A stretch of DNA of 64,000 nt from Helicobacter canadensis MIT 98-5491 (GTDB lineage Bacteria > Campylobacterota > Campylobacteria > Campylobacterales > Helicobacteraceae). Each line of letters opens with the position of its first letter. Positions within the stretch are counted from its first letter, which is position 1. The notes under the pieces are model-generated. The model did no database searches. It was not told the DNA's origin and saw nothing but the letters and a program-made list of their open reading frames with translations. The DNA lies in contig NZ_CM000776.2 of NCBI RefSeq assembly GCF_000162575.1, positions 1,393,629 through 1,457,628 of the forward strand, in the 5' to 3' direction. Made by a program: the position numbers and the translations under genes. This document shows, piece by piece, positions 55,603 to 64,000 of the stretch.

Positions 55603-57842
55603 TAATGACTTCTTTTTGTTTTAATTTTATCATTTGAAGGGCTGTTTTGCTTAGTTTTATAACTAAAAGAATCACTTTTTTTATTGTAACTAAAAATGAC
55701 TTCGCCACCTTTTTCTAATTCTCCAAAAAGCATTAAATCACTAAGAGGATTCTTAATTTTTTCTTGAATCACAAGCCCAAGAGGTCGTGCGCCAAGCTCT
55801 GGGTTATATCCAAGTTTAGCAAGTTGTTCTTTAGCACTCTTATCTAGCAAAATATGGATATTTTTGGGAGCGATTTGTTTATTTAAATCATTGATATTTT
55901 TCTCTACGATTTTTAAAATCTCAGTTTCACTCAAAGGATTAAAAGCCACAATGGCATCCAAACGATTTCGGAATTCAGGCGTGAAATTATCTTTAATAGC
56001 AGAGTTAAATTTTGCTACAGAATCCTGTGTAAAACCAAGCGTTGGAGCTTCTTTAGAACCAACATTAGAAGTCATAATCAAAATTACCGAAGAAAAATCC
56101 GCACTCTCACCATTATTGTCTGTTAATTTAGCATTATCCATCACTTGCAAGAAAATATTCAAAACATCAGGATGTGCCTTTTCTATCTCATCTAAGAGCA
56201 ATAAGGTATGAGGATTTTTCTTAATCATTTCTGTAAGAATCCCACCCTTATCATAACCCACATAACCTGCAGGGGCACCAATAAGCCCAGAACTTGAATA
56301 TTTTTCCATATATTCACTCATATCAATACGCTCAAAATTAATCCCCAAAGCCTTAGCAATTTCTTTGGCTAACTCTGTTTTCCCAACACCGCTTGGACCG
56401 CTAAACAGAAAAGAGCCAATAGGTTTATTAGGTGCTCCAAGTCCAGCTCTATTCCGCTTCAATGCTGTTACAATTTCTTTGATAGCCAAATCTTGCCCAA
56501 AGATTCTACTTTGCAAATGTTTTTGCAAATTTTTCAAGAGATTCTTATCATCTTTTGTAGCTTCAATCTCGGGAATCTTTGCCATTTTAGCCACCATTTG
56601 CTTGATACTAGAAAGACTTACTTTGCCACTCTTACTGGCTAATTTATAAGCTGCTCCAACTTCATCAATCACATCAATTGCTTTATCTGGCAAGAAACGA
56701 TCGTGTAAATAGCGACTAGAGAGCTCCACTGCTAACCTAAGCGTTTCTAAAGGATAAATAACATTATGGTGTTTTTCATAGTATTTTTTGACACCCTGTA
56801 AAATTAAAACCGCTTCTTCTTGACTAGGTTCATCCACATCAATTTTGGCAAATCGCCTTGAAAAAGCTTTGTCTTTATCTAAGAAGTTTCGGTATTCTGC
56901 ATAAGTGCTTGCACCAATACATCTAAGTTTTCCACTGCCAAGCATAGGTTTTAAAAGATTACTAGCATCCATGCTTCCACTATTTGTAGCCCCTGCACCA
57001 ATAAGCATATGAATCTCATCAATAAATAAAATGACATTTTTGCGTTCTAAAACTTCTTCACTTAAAGCTTTAATCCGCTTTTCAAAATCCCCTCGGTATT
57101 TCGTTCCTGCGACAAGTGCGCCCATATTGAGCATAAAAATTTCATTTCCAAAAAGTGGATTATTTTCTTGATTTAAAACAATCGCTAATCCCTCTGCTAT
57201 AGCAGTTTTCCCCACACCTGGCTCACCCACTAAGAGTGGATTATTTTTTTTTCGTCTTAGCAAAACCTCTAAGCATCTTTCAATCTCTTTATCTCTACCG
57301 ATAATTGGATCTATTTTACCCTCTTTTGCTTCTTGCGTAAGATTGATACAATATTTTTCTAATATACTCTCTTGTTTATTCTCATCTTTTTCAAATTTTT
57401 GAGCTTGTTGCGTGTCTTGATTTTCTGTAATATATTCTAAAATATTAAGGCGTGTGATACCTTGTGCTTTGAGAAGCTGCGTGCAAAAAGCTTTGTCTTC
57501 TTCCAAAATCGCGGCTAACAAATCCCCAACTTGGGCTTCCTTGCGTTGAGCACCTTTTACATGGCTTACCATAATCTCAATAACACGCGTAACAGCTAGA
57601 GTTTCTATAGGCAATTCACTCGCATCAGGATGAGACTGCAAAAAATGCGTCAAATATCGTTCTATTTGCGACTTAAGTGCTTTAATATTACCCCCACATT
57701 CTTGGATAGCTTTTATGACGGTTTGACTATCTAAAAGAGAATGAAAAATATGTTCTAGCGTAAGATATTCATGCCCTAAATGCTTAGCACGACTCTGTGC
57801 AGCTTGTAAAATATAATTTAATTCTTTACTAATTTCAATCAT
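55602..57842 (-). CDS. clpA: ATP-dependent Clp protease ATPase subunit ClpA
   Basis: Unfolds substrates for ClpP. N-terminal Clp repeat (residues 1-140), first AAA+ Walker A GEPGVGKTA near 206-214 with LFIDEIHMLIGAG, second Walker A GPSGVGKTE with LLLLDEIEKAHPDV. 746 residues. clpS, the adaptor, lies 9 bp upstream and the two are probably co-transcribed. Confidence 0.95.
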   Translation of the reverse strand: MIEISKELNYILQAAQSRAKHLGHEYLTLEHIFHSLLDSQTVIKAIQECGGNIKALKSQIERYLTHFLQSHPDASELPIETLAVTRVIEIMVSHVKGAQRKEAQVGDLLAAILEEDKAFCTQLLKAQGITRLNILEYITENQDTQQAQKFEKDENKQESILEKYCINLTQEAKEGKIDPIIGRDKEIERCLEVLLRRKKNNPLLVGEPGVGKTAIAEGLAIVLNQENNPLFGNEIFMLNMGALVAGTKYRGDFEKRIKALSEEVLERKNVILFIDEIHMLIGAGATNSGSMDASNLLKPMLGSGKLRCIGASTYAEYRNFLDKDKAFSRRFAKIDVDEPSQEEAVLILQGVKKYYEKHHNVIYPLETLRLAVELSSRYLHDRFLPDKAIDVIDEVGAAYKLASKSGKVSLSSIKQMVAKMAKIPEIEATKDDKNLLKNLQKHLQSRIFGQDLAIKEIVTALKRNRAGLGAPNKPIGSFLFSGPSGVGKTELAKEIAKALGINFERIDMSEYMEKYSSSGLIGAPAGYVGYDKGGILTEMIKKNPHTLLLLDEIEKAHPDVLNIFLQVMDNAKLTDNNGESADFSSVILIMTSNVGSKEAPTLGFTQDSVAKFNSAIKDNFTPEFRNRLDAIVAFNPLSETEILKIVEKNINDLNKQIAPKNIHILLDKSAKEQLAKLGYNPELGARPLGLVIQEKIKNPLSDLMLFGELEKGGEVIFSYNKKSDSFSYKTKQNSPSNDKIKTKRSH

Positions 57843-57851
57843 TGCATTTCT

Positions 57852-58157
57852 TTATATTTTTTCCAAAATAGCTCTTAGGGGAAATTGCTTTTCTTTTGCC
57901 ATTTTTCTAACTTGCATAGCCTTAGTTTCTGCAATATCATAGGGATAGATTCCGCACATTCCACGACCATTGTGATGAATTTGCAACATAAGATTAAGCG
58001 ATTCTTCAAAACCTTTGTGAAAAACTTTTTGCAAAATCTCTATCACAAAATCCTGAGTAGTATAATCATCATTAAGTAAAATCACTTTGTAGCGAATAGG
58101 TTCTTGCAGCTTTTCAAGGGTTTCTGTTGCGTTTTCAATTTGATTTTGTTTGGGCAA
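57852..58157 (-). CDS. clpS: ClpA adaptor ClpS
   Basis: Directs N-degron substrates to ClpAP. It has YKVILLNDDYTTQDFVIEILQKVF and the H-x-x-G-x-G segment IHHNGRGMCGIYPYDIAETKA. 101 residues. The start is TTG with GGAGG 6 nt upstream. Confidence 0.93.
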   Translation of the reverse strand: MPKQNQIENATETLEKLQEPIRYKVILLNDDYTTQDFVIEILQKVFHKGFEESLNLMLQIHHNGRGMCGIYPYDIAETKAMQVRKMAKEKQFPLRAILEKI

Positions 58158-58208
58158 TTTTCCCTCCGAAGTTATATTAAAATAAAGTGATATTAAATTT
58201 ATGCTTTT

Positions 58209-58214
58209 AGTATA
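58209..58214 (-). promoter_or_regulatory. clpS-clpA -10 element
   Basis: TATACT on the minus strand, 52 bp before the clpS TTG. Weak match, no -35. Confidence 0.3.
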
Positions 58215-58246
58215 ACATTTTTTACTTAAAATTTTTACTTTTTTAT

Positions 58247-58804
58247 TTATTCTTTAATAAGAGCACTAATGGCTTTAAAATCTTCCTCCCTAGAATGCAA
58301 AAGAAATGAAAATAGAATGCTTTCAGTGCTTGTAATTCTTACCCCTAAGTCTCTTAATTCTTGCATCGCTAAAATGTGATTATGAGAATCTCTAGCACTG
58401 CAAGCGTCTTCTGCAACAAATACTTCAAAATCCCTTTCTAAAGAATCTAAGGCTGTCTCTCTCACACAAATATGACTTTCAATCCCAAAAAGAATAAGCG
58501 TTTGTGCATTGTATCTTTCTAGCATTTGGCAAAAAGTCTCTTCACCAAAAGCACTAAAAGAATTTTTTTGGATAACCTGACTAGAATGATTTACAATCGC
58601 CTTACCTAAGCCTTTTGGATATTGCTCCAACACCAAAGCATTTTGATGAAAAATATCAGCACATTTTAAGAGATTGTTAGCGTTTTTTAGAAGTTTTTCT
58701 TGATTTTGCATGACCCCAAAAAGTCTCTCTTGAATATCAACACAAACAAAAACACATCCATCTTTAGCTAAACTCGCTTTTTGTTTTAAAGCATATGAAG
58801 GCAT
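58247..58804 (-). CDS. isochorismatase-family hydrolase
   Basis: Cysteine hydrolase of the isochorismatase/nicotinamidase fold: catalytic Asp in FVCVDIQERLFG, Lys region in the middle, and GIESHICVRETALD with the catalytic Cys near 117. A pyrazinamidase or ureidoacrylate amidohydrolase role is possible; the substrate is not shown. The ATG at 58804 (AAAGGAG upstream) is chosen over the one at 58825. Confidence 0.82.
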   Translation of the reverse strand: MPSYALKQKASLAKDGCVFVCVDIQERLFGVMQNQEKLLKNANNLLKCADIFHQNALVLEQYPKGLGKAIVNHSSQVIQKNSFSAFGEETFCQMLERYNAQTLILFGIESHICVRETALDSLERDFEVFVAEDACSARDSHNHILAMQELRDLGVRITSTESILFSFLLHSREEDFKAISALIKE

Positions 58805-58814
58805 TTTTTCTCCT

Positions 58815-59777
58815 TTAGTATTCAATTCCAGCTGCTCTTAATGCATCTCGAATAGCACGCATTTGGATATTTTTATCAAAACACCATTTTGGAGCAATGA
58901 GCGTATCATTTCTTACTCCTGCACTTACGCGATGAATAACTACATTTTGTGGAATCATTTTAAGTGTTTCAACAATCAAATCAATGTATTCATTAAGCGT
59001 GATAGGCTTGTATTCACCCTTGGCATACATTTGAGCCAAAATAGTTTTTTCAATGATATAAAGCGGATGAACTTTAATTCCATCACTTCCCCAATCTAAC
59101 ACTTGTTTAAGGCTATTTAACATCATCTCTTTGGTTTCTTTAGGTAATCCATAAATAATATGAGAACAAACTTTTAAGCCCCTTTGTTTAGTTTCTTTGA
59201 TCCAATATTCCATTCCCTCTGTAGTATGTCCGCGATTAATAAATTTTAGTGTTTCATCATAGACAGATTGAATACCATATTCAATCCAAATTTCTTGTTT
59301 CCTTGTTTCTTGTAAATGTGCCAAATAATCTAATAATTCTAAATTAACACTATCTGTCCTAGTGCCAATAGACATTCCAACCACATTAGGCAAATTAAGT
59401 GCTTCTGTATAAAGCTTTTGCAAAGTATCAAAAGGTGCGTAAGTGTTAGTAAAAGATTGAAAATAAATCAAGTATTTCCCAACACCAAATTTATTTTTAT
59501 GAAAATCTGTTTGCCATTGATATTGGCTATGGAGTTGCTTAAGTTGCATTGGCAATAGTGGATTGTCTTGCATTTTAGGGTTAATTTTTAAGGGCACCTT
59601 TGGTTCATGCTCTAAAGTCGGCGAAAAACTTTCGTTTTTACAAAAAATACAACCTCCTCTAGCAACACTACCATCAATATTTGGGCATGTAAATCCAGCA
59701 AGAGCAATAGGGATTTTCCTTACTCTTTGCCCAAAACGACGCTTACAATAGCGTCCAAAAGTCAACATTTGCTTCAT
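58815..59777 (-). CDS. TIGR01212-family radical SAM protein (YhcC-like)
   Basis: Iron-sulfur SAM enzyme; the cluster cysteines are in FTCPNIDGSVARGGCIFC near 29-46, with GLPKET and an IEYGIQS segment following. The family has no settled function. 320 residues. It stops just inside the upstream part of the isochorismatase ORF but clear of its preferred start. Confidence 0.85.
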   Translation of the reverse strand: MKQMLTFGRYCKRRFGQRVRKIPIALAGFTCPNIDGSVARGGCIFCKNESFSPTLEHEPKVPLKINPKMQDNPLLPMQLKQLHSQYQWQTDFHKNKFGVGKYLIYFQSFTNTYAPFDTLQKLYTEALNLPNVVGMSIGTRTDSVNLELLDYLAHLQETRKQEIWIEYGIQSVYDETLKFINRGHTTEGMEYWIKETKQRGLKVCSHIIYGLPKETKEMMLNSLKQVLDWGSDGIKVHPLYIIEKTILAQMYAKGEYKPITLNEYIDLIVETLKMIPQNVVIHRVSAGVRNDTLIAPKWCFDKNIQMRAIRDALRAAGIEY

Positions 59778-59783
59778 AGAAAT

Positions 59784-61154
59784 TTACCTTACAATATAAT
59801 TATTATCAAAACAGGCTTGGCAGAATTGATAATCTTTTGCCCCTATGCTTCGCTTTAAACCTTCAAGTGAAAGAAAAGAAAGAGAATCTGCTTTAATAAA
59901 TTTACAAACTTCTTCATTACTCATTGTAGCACTAATAAGTTCGTCCTTATTTGGCGTATCCACCCCATAAAAACAAGGTGAAATAGTTGGTGGAGAAGAA
60001 ATTTTCATATGAATCTCCTTAGCACCACAATCGCGTAATATTTTAACAATTTGCTTACTGGTAGTTCCTCTAACCACTGAATCATCAATCACAATAATGC
60101 GTTTATTTTCTATCAATTCCCTAATGGGATTTAATTTTAATTTAACTTTCAATTCCCTTATTTGTTGGGTTGGCTCTATGAAAGTTCGCCCAACATAGTG
60201 ATTCCTAATAATTCCTAATTCAAAAGGGATTCCGCTTTCTTGTGAATACCCAAGTGCAGCTGCCACACCGCTATCAGGCACCGGTATCACAATATCAGCA
60301 TCAATTGGATTTTCCCTAGCAAGCTCTACCCCCATAGCTTTTCTAATATTATAAACCAAACGCCCAAAGACATGACTATCTGGACGCGCGAAATACACAT
60401 ATTCAAATACACAAGGGTAAGGATTTTTTGGCATAATATGATGACTTTCAACACCCTTTTGGGATAGCACAAGCATTTCACCTGGCTCCACATCACGCAA
60501 ATATTTAGCATTCACCAAATCAAAAGCACAAGTTTCACTTGCTACAATATACCCAATGCTACCATCATTGTTTTGAATCTGTCCTAAACTTAGGGGTCTA
60601 AAACCATTTCTATCGCGAATAACAAACATTTTTTTGCGACTTAAGATAATAAAACAAAAAGCACCTTCTAATTTTAAAACTGCTTCTTTAATACGATCCA
60701 CTAGATTTTCTTCTTTGGCTTTTGCAATCAAATGAATAAGATTTTCTGTATCCATATGACTTTGAAAGATAGCACCCTCTTTAATAAGATCATTGCGAAT
60801 TTTTTCCGCATTAGTCAAATTCCCATTATGAACAATGGCAACTTCACCCAAATCATAACGCGCAAAAATAGGTTGTGCATCACTTAGCGAATCAGCCCCT
60901 GCGGTCGCATAGCGATTATGCCCTACTGCACTAAAACCTTTTAATTTCTTTAAAGTCTCATCACAAAAAACATCGGTTACTAATCCGTGATCTTTGATAG
61001 TTGTAATCTTTTCTCCATTGCTTGAAGCAATCCCGGTCGCTTCTTGACCGCGATGCTGCATAGAAAAAAGAGAATAATAAGCAATACTCGCAGCATTAGG
61101 AGCATTATAAACCCCCACTACCGCACATTCTTCATTCCAACTTCTTTCTTCCAC
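59784..61154 (-). CDS. purF: amidophosphoribosyltransferase
   Basis: First step of purine synthesis. The nucleophile Cys10 follows a nine-residue propeptide (EECAVVGVYN), as in the B. subtilis type; the PRPP site is IIVIDDSVVRGTTSKQIV. Cysteines at YPCVFEYV, ISPCFYG and the terminal FCQAC fit the iron-sulfur form of the enzyme. 456 residues. Confidence 0.95.
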   Translation of the reverse strand: MEERSWNEECAVVGVYNAPNAASIAYYSLFSMQHRGQEATGIASSNGEKITTIKDHGLVTDVFCDETLKKLKGFSAVGHNRYATAGADSLSDAQPIFARYDLGEVAIVHNGNLTNAEKIRNDLIKEGAIFQSHMDTENLIHLIAKAKEENLVDRIKEAVLKLEGAFCFIILSRKKMFVIRDRNGFRPLSLGQIQNNDGSIGYIVASETCAFDLVNAKYLRDVEPGEMLVLSQKGVESHHIMPKNPYPCVFEYVYFARPDSHVFGRLVYNIRKAMGVELARENPIDADIVIPVPDSGVAAALGYSQESGIPFELGIIRNHYVGRTFIEPTQQIRELKVKLKLNPIRELIENKRIIVIDDSVVRGTTSKQIVKILRDCGAKEIHMKISSPPTISPCFYGVDTPNKDELISATMSNEEVCKFIKADSLSFLSLEGLKRSIGAKDYQFCQACFDNNYIVR

Positions 61155-61163
61155 TTTATTTCC

Positions 61164-61931
61164 CTATAAACCCAAAGAATCTTCAATACTATAAAGACTA
61201 TTAGGCTGATTTTTAAGCCAAAGAGCCGCTTTAATAGCACCTTTTGCAAAAGTCAATCGTGAAGTTGCAGTGTGTATAAATTCCAAATATTCACCTTCAC
61301 CATAAAAACCTACATTATGGATTCCAGCAACATCTCCACCACGCAACGCCATTACACCAATCTCATCTTTTGTGCGTTCTCCAATATTGCCATTTCTACC
61401 ACTAATACGCACTTTATCTAAATCAAGATTTCTTGCTTCTGCGCAGGATTTTGCAAGTCTCAATGCAGTTCCACTTGGAGAATCTTTTTTGAAGTGATGA
61501 TGCGTTTCAACAATTTCAATATCAAAATCCCTTAATGCACTTGCAACAAGCCTAATAGCTTTATTAAGCATTGCTACCCCTAAAGACATATTGCTTGCAT
61601 AAAGAATAGGCATTTTTTTGGCTGCTTCTTTTATTAAATTTTCATGGTGCGATTCTAAACCAGTTGTTCCTATCACAATAGGACGAGGATGTTTTAGGGC
61701 GACTTCTAATAATTGTTCTGTTCCTTGTGGAGTGGTAAAGTCAATTACAACTTCACAACTTTCCAAAAAGATTTTCAAATCGCTTGTAATGAGTGTTCCT
61801 GGCTCAATGGAAAAATCTAATTCTTTTCTCGCATATACGCTTTCTAATTTAATTACATCGCTTTCTTTAGCAAGCTCTACAATTAGCTTTCCAATGCGAC
61901 CACCTGCTCCAAAAACTCCAATTTTCAGCAT
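61164..61931 (-). CDS. dapB: 4-hydroxy-tetrahydrodipicolinate reductase
   Basis: Lysine and diaminopimelate synthesis. NAD(P)-binding GVFGAGGRIGKLI at the start, VIGTTGL, ETHHHFKKDSPSGTA (catalytic His and substrate Lys) and VALRGGDVAGIHNVGF. 255 residues. purF starts 9 bp after its stop. Confidence 0.96.
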   Translation of the reverse strand: MLKIGVFGAGGRIGKLIVELAKESDVIKLESVYARKELDFSIEPGTLITSDLKIFLESCEVVIDFTTPQGTEQLLEVALKHPRPIVIGTTGLESHHENLIKEAAKKMPILYASNMSLGVAMLNKAIRLVASALRDFDIEIVETHHHFKKDSPSGTALRLAKSCAEARNLDLDKVRISGRNGNIGERTKDEIGVMALRGGDVAGIHNVGFYGEGEYLEFIHTATSRLTFAKGAIKAALWLKNQPNSLYSIEDSLGL

Positions 61932-61941
61932 AAATGCTCCT

Positions 61942-62880
61942 TTATTTATGATGCTCGATATATTCTATAGCTCCAAGTGCAGCTGTAGCACCATCGGCTG
62001 CTGCACAAACAACTTGCTTAGATGCATCTTTTCTTAAATCTCCAGCTGCGAACAATCCCGGAATATTTGTTTCCATTTTAAGATTAACAACAGCTTGTCC
62101 ATATTCATTAATTTCGCATAATGGGGTGCCATCTTCTTGCATAAACACAGAATTATTGACATTGTAGCCAATTAATACAAAGATTCCAGCGATATTAATT
62201 TCTTTTGCACTTCCATCTTGAAGATTTTTAAGTTTTAAACCTGTAACTCCAGAATCATCCCCACAAATTTCATCAATCCCATAAGGCGTTAAAAATTCAA
62301 TCTTAGGCTCATTTTTTGCCCTTTCTAGTGTAATTGGAGAAGCCCTAAAAGCATCTCGTCTGTGAATAAGCGTAACTTTAGAACAAATTTTGGCTAGATA
62401 AATTGATTCTTCTACTGCAGTATCACCACCTCCTAAAACCGCTACCTCTTTGTCTTTATAAAAAAATCCATCACAAGTAGCACACGAACTTACTCCCTTA
62501 CCCCAAAAAGTATCTTCTCCTTTAACGCCAGATCGCTTAGGGCTTCCACCTGTGGCAACAATAACTGCTTTTGCTTGTTCTTCACTACCATCGCTAAAAA
62601 TAATACTAAAATGTTCTCCTATTTTTTTGACACGCAAAACTTCTTTCATTTCGTGTTTTAAACCAAAACGAAAACATTGCTCCTGCCAAGGCATCATAAA
62701 ATCAAATCCACTTTTAACTTCAGAAACACCAGGATAATTTTCCATTTCACTACTTGAAGTAATCTGCCCTCCAGGCATTCCTTTTTCAAACATAACAACA
62801 TTTTTTAATCCACCTCTAGTAGCATATAATCCAGCGCTAAGCCCTGCAGGTCCTCCACCAATAATTGCTAAATCTAACAT
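61942..62880 (-). CDS. trxB: thioredoxin reductase
   Basis: NADPH-dependent flavoprotein that reduces TrxA. FAD-binding [13 protein letters not shown], redox motif CATCDG near 137-142, NADPH-binding GGGDTAVEE and the terminal FAAGDLR. 312 residues. It lies between dapB and the small anchored protein, with trxA just upstream. Confidence 0.95.
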   Translation of the reverse strand: MLDLAIIGGGPAGLSAGLYATRGGLKNVVMFEKGMPGGQITSSSEMENYPGVSEVKSGFDFMMPWQEQCFRFGLKHEMKEVLRVKKIGEHFSIIFSDGSEEQAKAVIVATGGSPKRSGVKGEDTFWGKGVSSCATCDGFFYKDKEVAVLGGGDTAVEESIYLAKICSKVTLIHRRDAFRASPITLERAKNEPKIEFLTPYGIDEICGDDSGVTGLKLKNLQDGSAKEINIAGIFVLIGYNVNNSVFMQEDGTPLCEINEYGQAVVNLKMETNIPGLFAAGDLRKDASKQVVCAAADGATAALGAIEYIEHHK

Positions 62881-62882
62881 AA

Positions 62883-63365
62883 TTATTCTCCTTGGGTTTG
62901 TTTAAAATTTAATATTTTATAGATTCCATTCTTTTTTAAATATCTATAAAGTATTAAATTTTCTTTATCTTGTTTTATAATAAAACACTTAGGAATCGCC
63001 TTAAGTTCAAATTTATACACAAGGCTCAACATCACTTCACTTGAAACCTTTAAATTAATCACATTACTAGCATAACTCTCGCCTTGCTGATACAAATCCA
63101 CAGCTAACACACCAAGTTTTGTCTTTTTACTCTCTAATTCTAAAGCTTCTTGCCACTTTGGAACATAGGAGCTAAAGAAGCACATTTTATACTCCTTATC
63201 TTTTGGCTCAAACAAAAACATTTTTTGATTGCTTGTTGCATAAAATGAATCTTTTTTGAAATCAATTTCAGCAACGGCACTAAAAGAATAGTAATAGTAT
63301 AAAAACGCACCTACTACAAAAACAACAATAAAAGCAATGGGGAATCCTGGACAACACTTTTTCAT
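62883..63365 (-). CDS. membrane-anchored hypothetical protein between trxA and trxB
   Basis: A 160-residue protein with one N-terminal hydrophobic helix (about 9-28). The soluble part has no recognised domain or redox motif, although its place between trxA and trxB hints at thiol chemistry; C4 and C5 precede the helix and two further cysteines are present. It is 2 bp before trxB. Confidence 0.7.
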   Translation of the reverse strand: MKKCCPGFPIAFIVVFVVGAFLYYYYSFSAVAEIDFKKDSFYATSNQKMFLFEPKDKEYKMCFFSSYVPKWQEALELESKKTKLGVLAVDLYQQGESYASNVINLKVSSEVMLSLVYKFELKAIPKCFIIKQDKENLILYRYLKKNGIYKILNFKQTQGE

Positions 63366-63393
63366 TATCCTTTAGATTCTCCCAAATTTCATT

Positions 63394-63711
63394 TTAAAGT
63401 AATTTATCAAGCTTATCTTTAAAACCAGCTTCAGTAGCAGCCCCAATCATTTCATCAACTTTTTCACCATTTTTATAGAAAAAAATTGTTGGAATAGATC
63501 GGATTCCAAATTTTGAAGCCAATTCTTGTTGTTCATCAGTATTAACTTTACATATTTTTGCTTTCCCTTGATAGTCTGCTGCAAGTTTTTCAATTACGGG
63601 TGCAATCATTCTACAAGGACCACACCAAGGCGCCCAAAAATCTACCATTACAACGCCATCTTTGATAGTTTCATCAAAATTTTGCTCTGTTAATTCAATA
63701 TAACCAGCCAT
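63394..63711 (-). CDS. trxA: thioredoxin
   Basis: General disulfide reductase. Active site FWAPWCGPCRMIAP near 26-39, the cis-Pro IRSIPT, and 105 residues. RBS AAGGAG precedes the ATG. It is in a row with trxB downstream. Confidence 0.97.
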   Translation of the reverse strand: MAGYIELTEQNFDETIKDGVVMVDFWAPWCGPCRMIAPVIEKLAADYQGKAKICKVNTDEQQELASKFGIRSIPTIFFYKNGEKVDEMIGAATEAGFKDKLDKLL

Positions 63712-63746
63712 ATTTTTCTCCTTAAATAATAATTTTTATCCTTAGC

Positions 63747-63752
63747 ATTATA
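63747..63752 (-). promoter_or_regulatory. trxA -10 element
   Basis: TATAAT on the minus strand in the 111-bp gap upstream of trxA, 36 bp before its ATG. Confidence 0.5.
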
Positions 63753-63822
63753 CGATAAATACCTTAAAAAAATTAAAATCTTATGTAAGAATTTTTAAAT
63801 TTTATTTTACTTATGTAACTTT

Positions 63823-64000
63823 TTATTTCATAAGTTCAATAAGCTTTTTTGTGCTTTCTTGATAATCCCAAACTTCATCATAACTCTGCCGCAAATAATC
63901 CTCCATATCCTCCTTTTTAGCAATAGCCTCATCCATCTCCTTATCACTCCCTGCTTGATAAGCTCCAATTCTAATTAAAACTTCATTTTCTTTTAGAATT
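63823..64000 (-). CDS. fliI: flagellum-specific ATP synthase FliI, C-terminal part cut by the window edge
   Basis: The last 59 codons of a gene entering from the right: LKENEVLIRIGAYQAGSDKEMDEAI, then KKEDMEDYLRQ and an ending KLIELMK before TAA. IGAYQ-x-GSDKE-x-DEAI matches the C-terminus of FliI, the export ATPase. The ATP site is outside the window. Confidence 0.8.
   Translation of the reverse strand, partial: ILKENEVLIRIGAYQAGSDKEMDEAIAKKEDMEDYLRQSYDEVWDYQESTKKLIELMK

Overview
The window comes from a member of the Campylobacterota, very probably an enterohepatic (non-pylori) Helicobacter. The evidence is the low G+C content, the gene order aroQ-pepQ-folK-flhF-flhG-fliA-fliM-fliY and hemC-fxsA-proS-hemA-ispB next to an HP0242-like gene (both arrangements known from Helicobacter), homopolymeric G/C tracts inside surface-glycan genes, and close packing of genes with short overlaps. 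A histidine-biosynthesis gene (hisD), a selenocysteine-containing selD and PAPS-metabolism genes set it apart from H. pylori.

Layout. 0-5.7 kb is an accessory sulfur/glycan region: the 3' part of APS kinase (cysC), PAP phosphatase (cysQ), a 32-codon ORF, a PAPS-type sulfotransferase with a G12 tract near its 3' end, a TauE-type exporter, selD with an in-frame UGA, and a glycosyltransferase-like gene with a G13 tract. 5.7-13.9 kb holds gpmI, mraY-murD, a divergent yeiE/yeiH-like pair, a rhodanese-like protein, rsmD and sodC. 13.9-21.4 kb is one long forward operon from aroQ to the flagellar regulators and switch genes. 21.4-25.4 kb carries radA, ftsY, a thioredoxin-fold lipoprotein and a DUF3298-type protein. 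25.5-26.0 kb has four tRNAs (Gly, Leu, Cys, Ser).

26.1-35.0 kb is a defence island on the minus strand: hsdR, a Hachiman pair (hamA-hamB), hsdS, rhuM and hsdM in one operon-like series. Three members are broken: hsdR and hsdS by single-base frameshifts, and hamA by an in-frame TGA at the conserved tryptophan of its catalytic motif. Next come a beta-propeller secreted protein, a lone HipA/CtkA-like kinase and a degraded 380-bp stretch.

37.9-64 kb is mostly housekeeping: crcB, heme and prolyl-tRNA genes, hisD, a large Cache-like protein, tpx, ribBA, tRNA-Gln and tRNA-fMet, rsmH with a possible ftsL, murA, galU, clpA-clpS, purF, dapB, trxB, trxA and the 3' end of fliI. A 138-bp orphan C-terminal fragment at 49.2-49.3 kb is 60/63 identical over its first part to the sulfotransferase gene 47 kb away.

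How it fits together. CysC makes PAPS, the sulfotransferase uses it, and CysQ removes the PAP by-product. With the slippery G12 tract this looks like a dedicated, switchable sulfation pathway for a surface glycan rather than assimilatory sulfate reduction. The acceptor cannot be read from the sequence.
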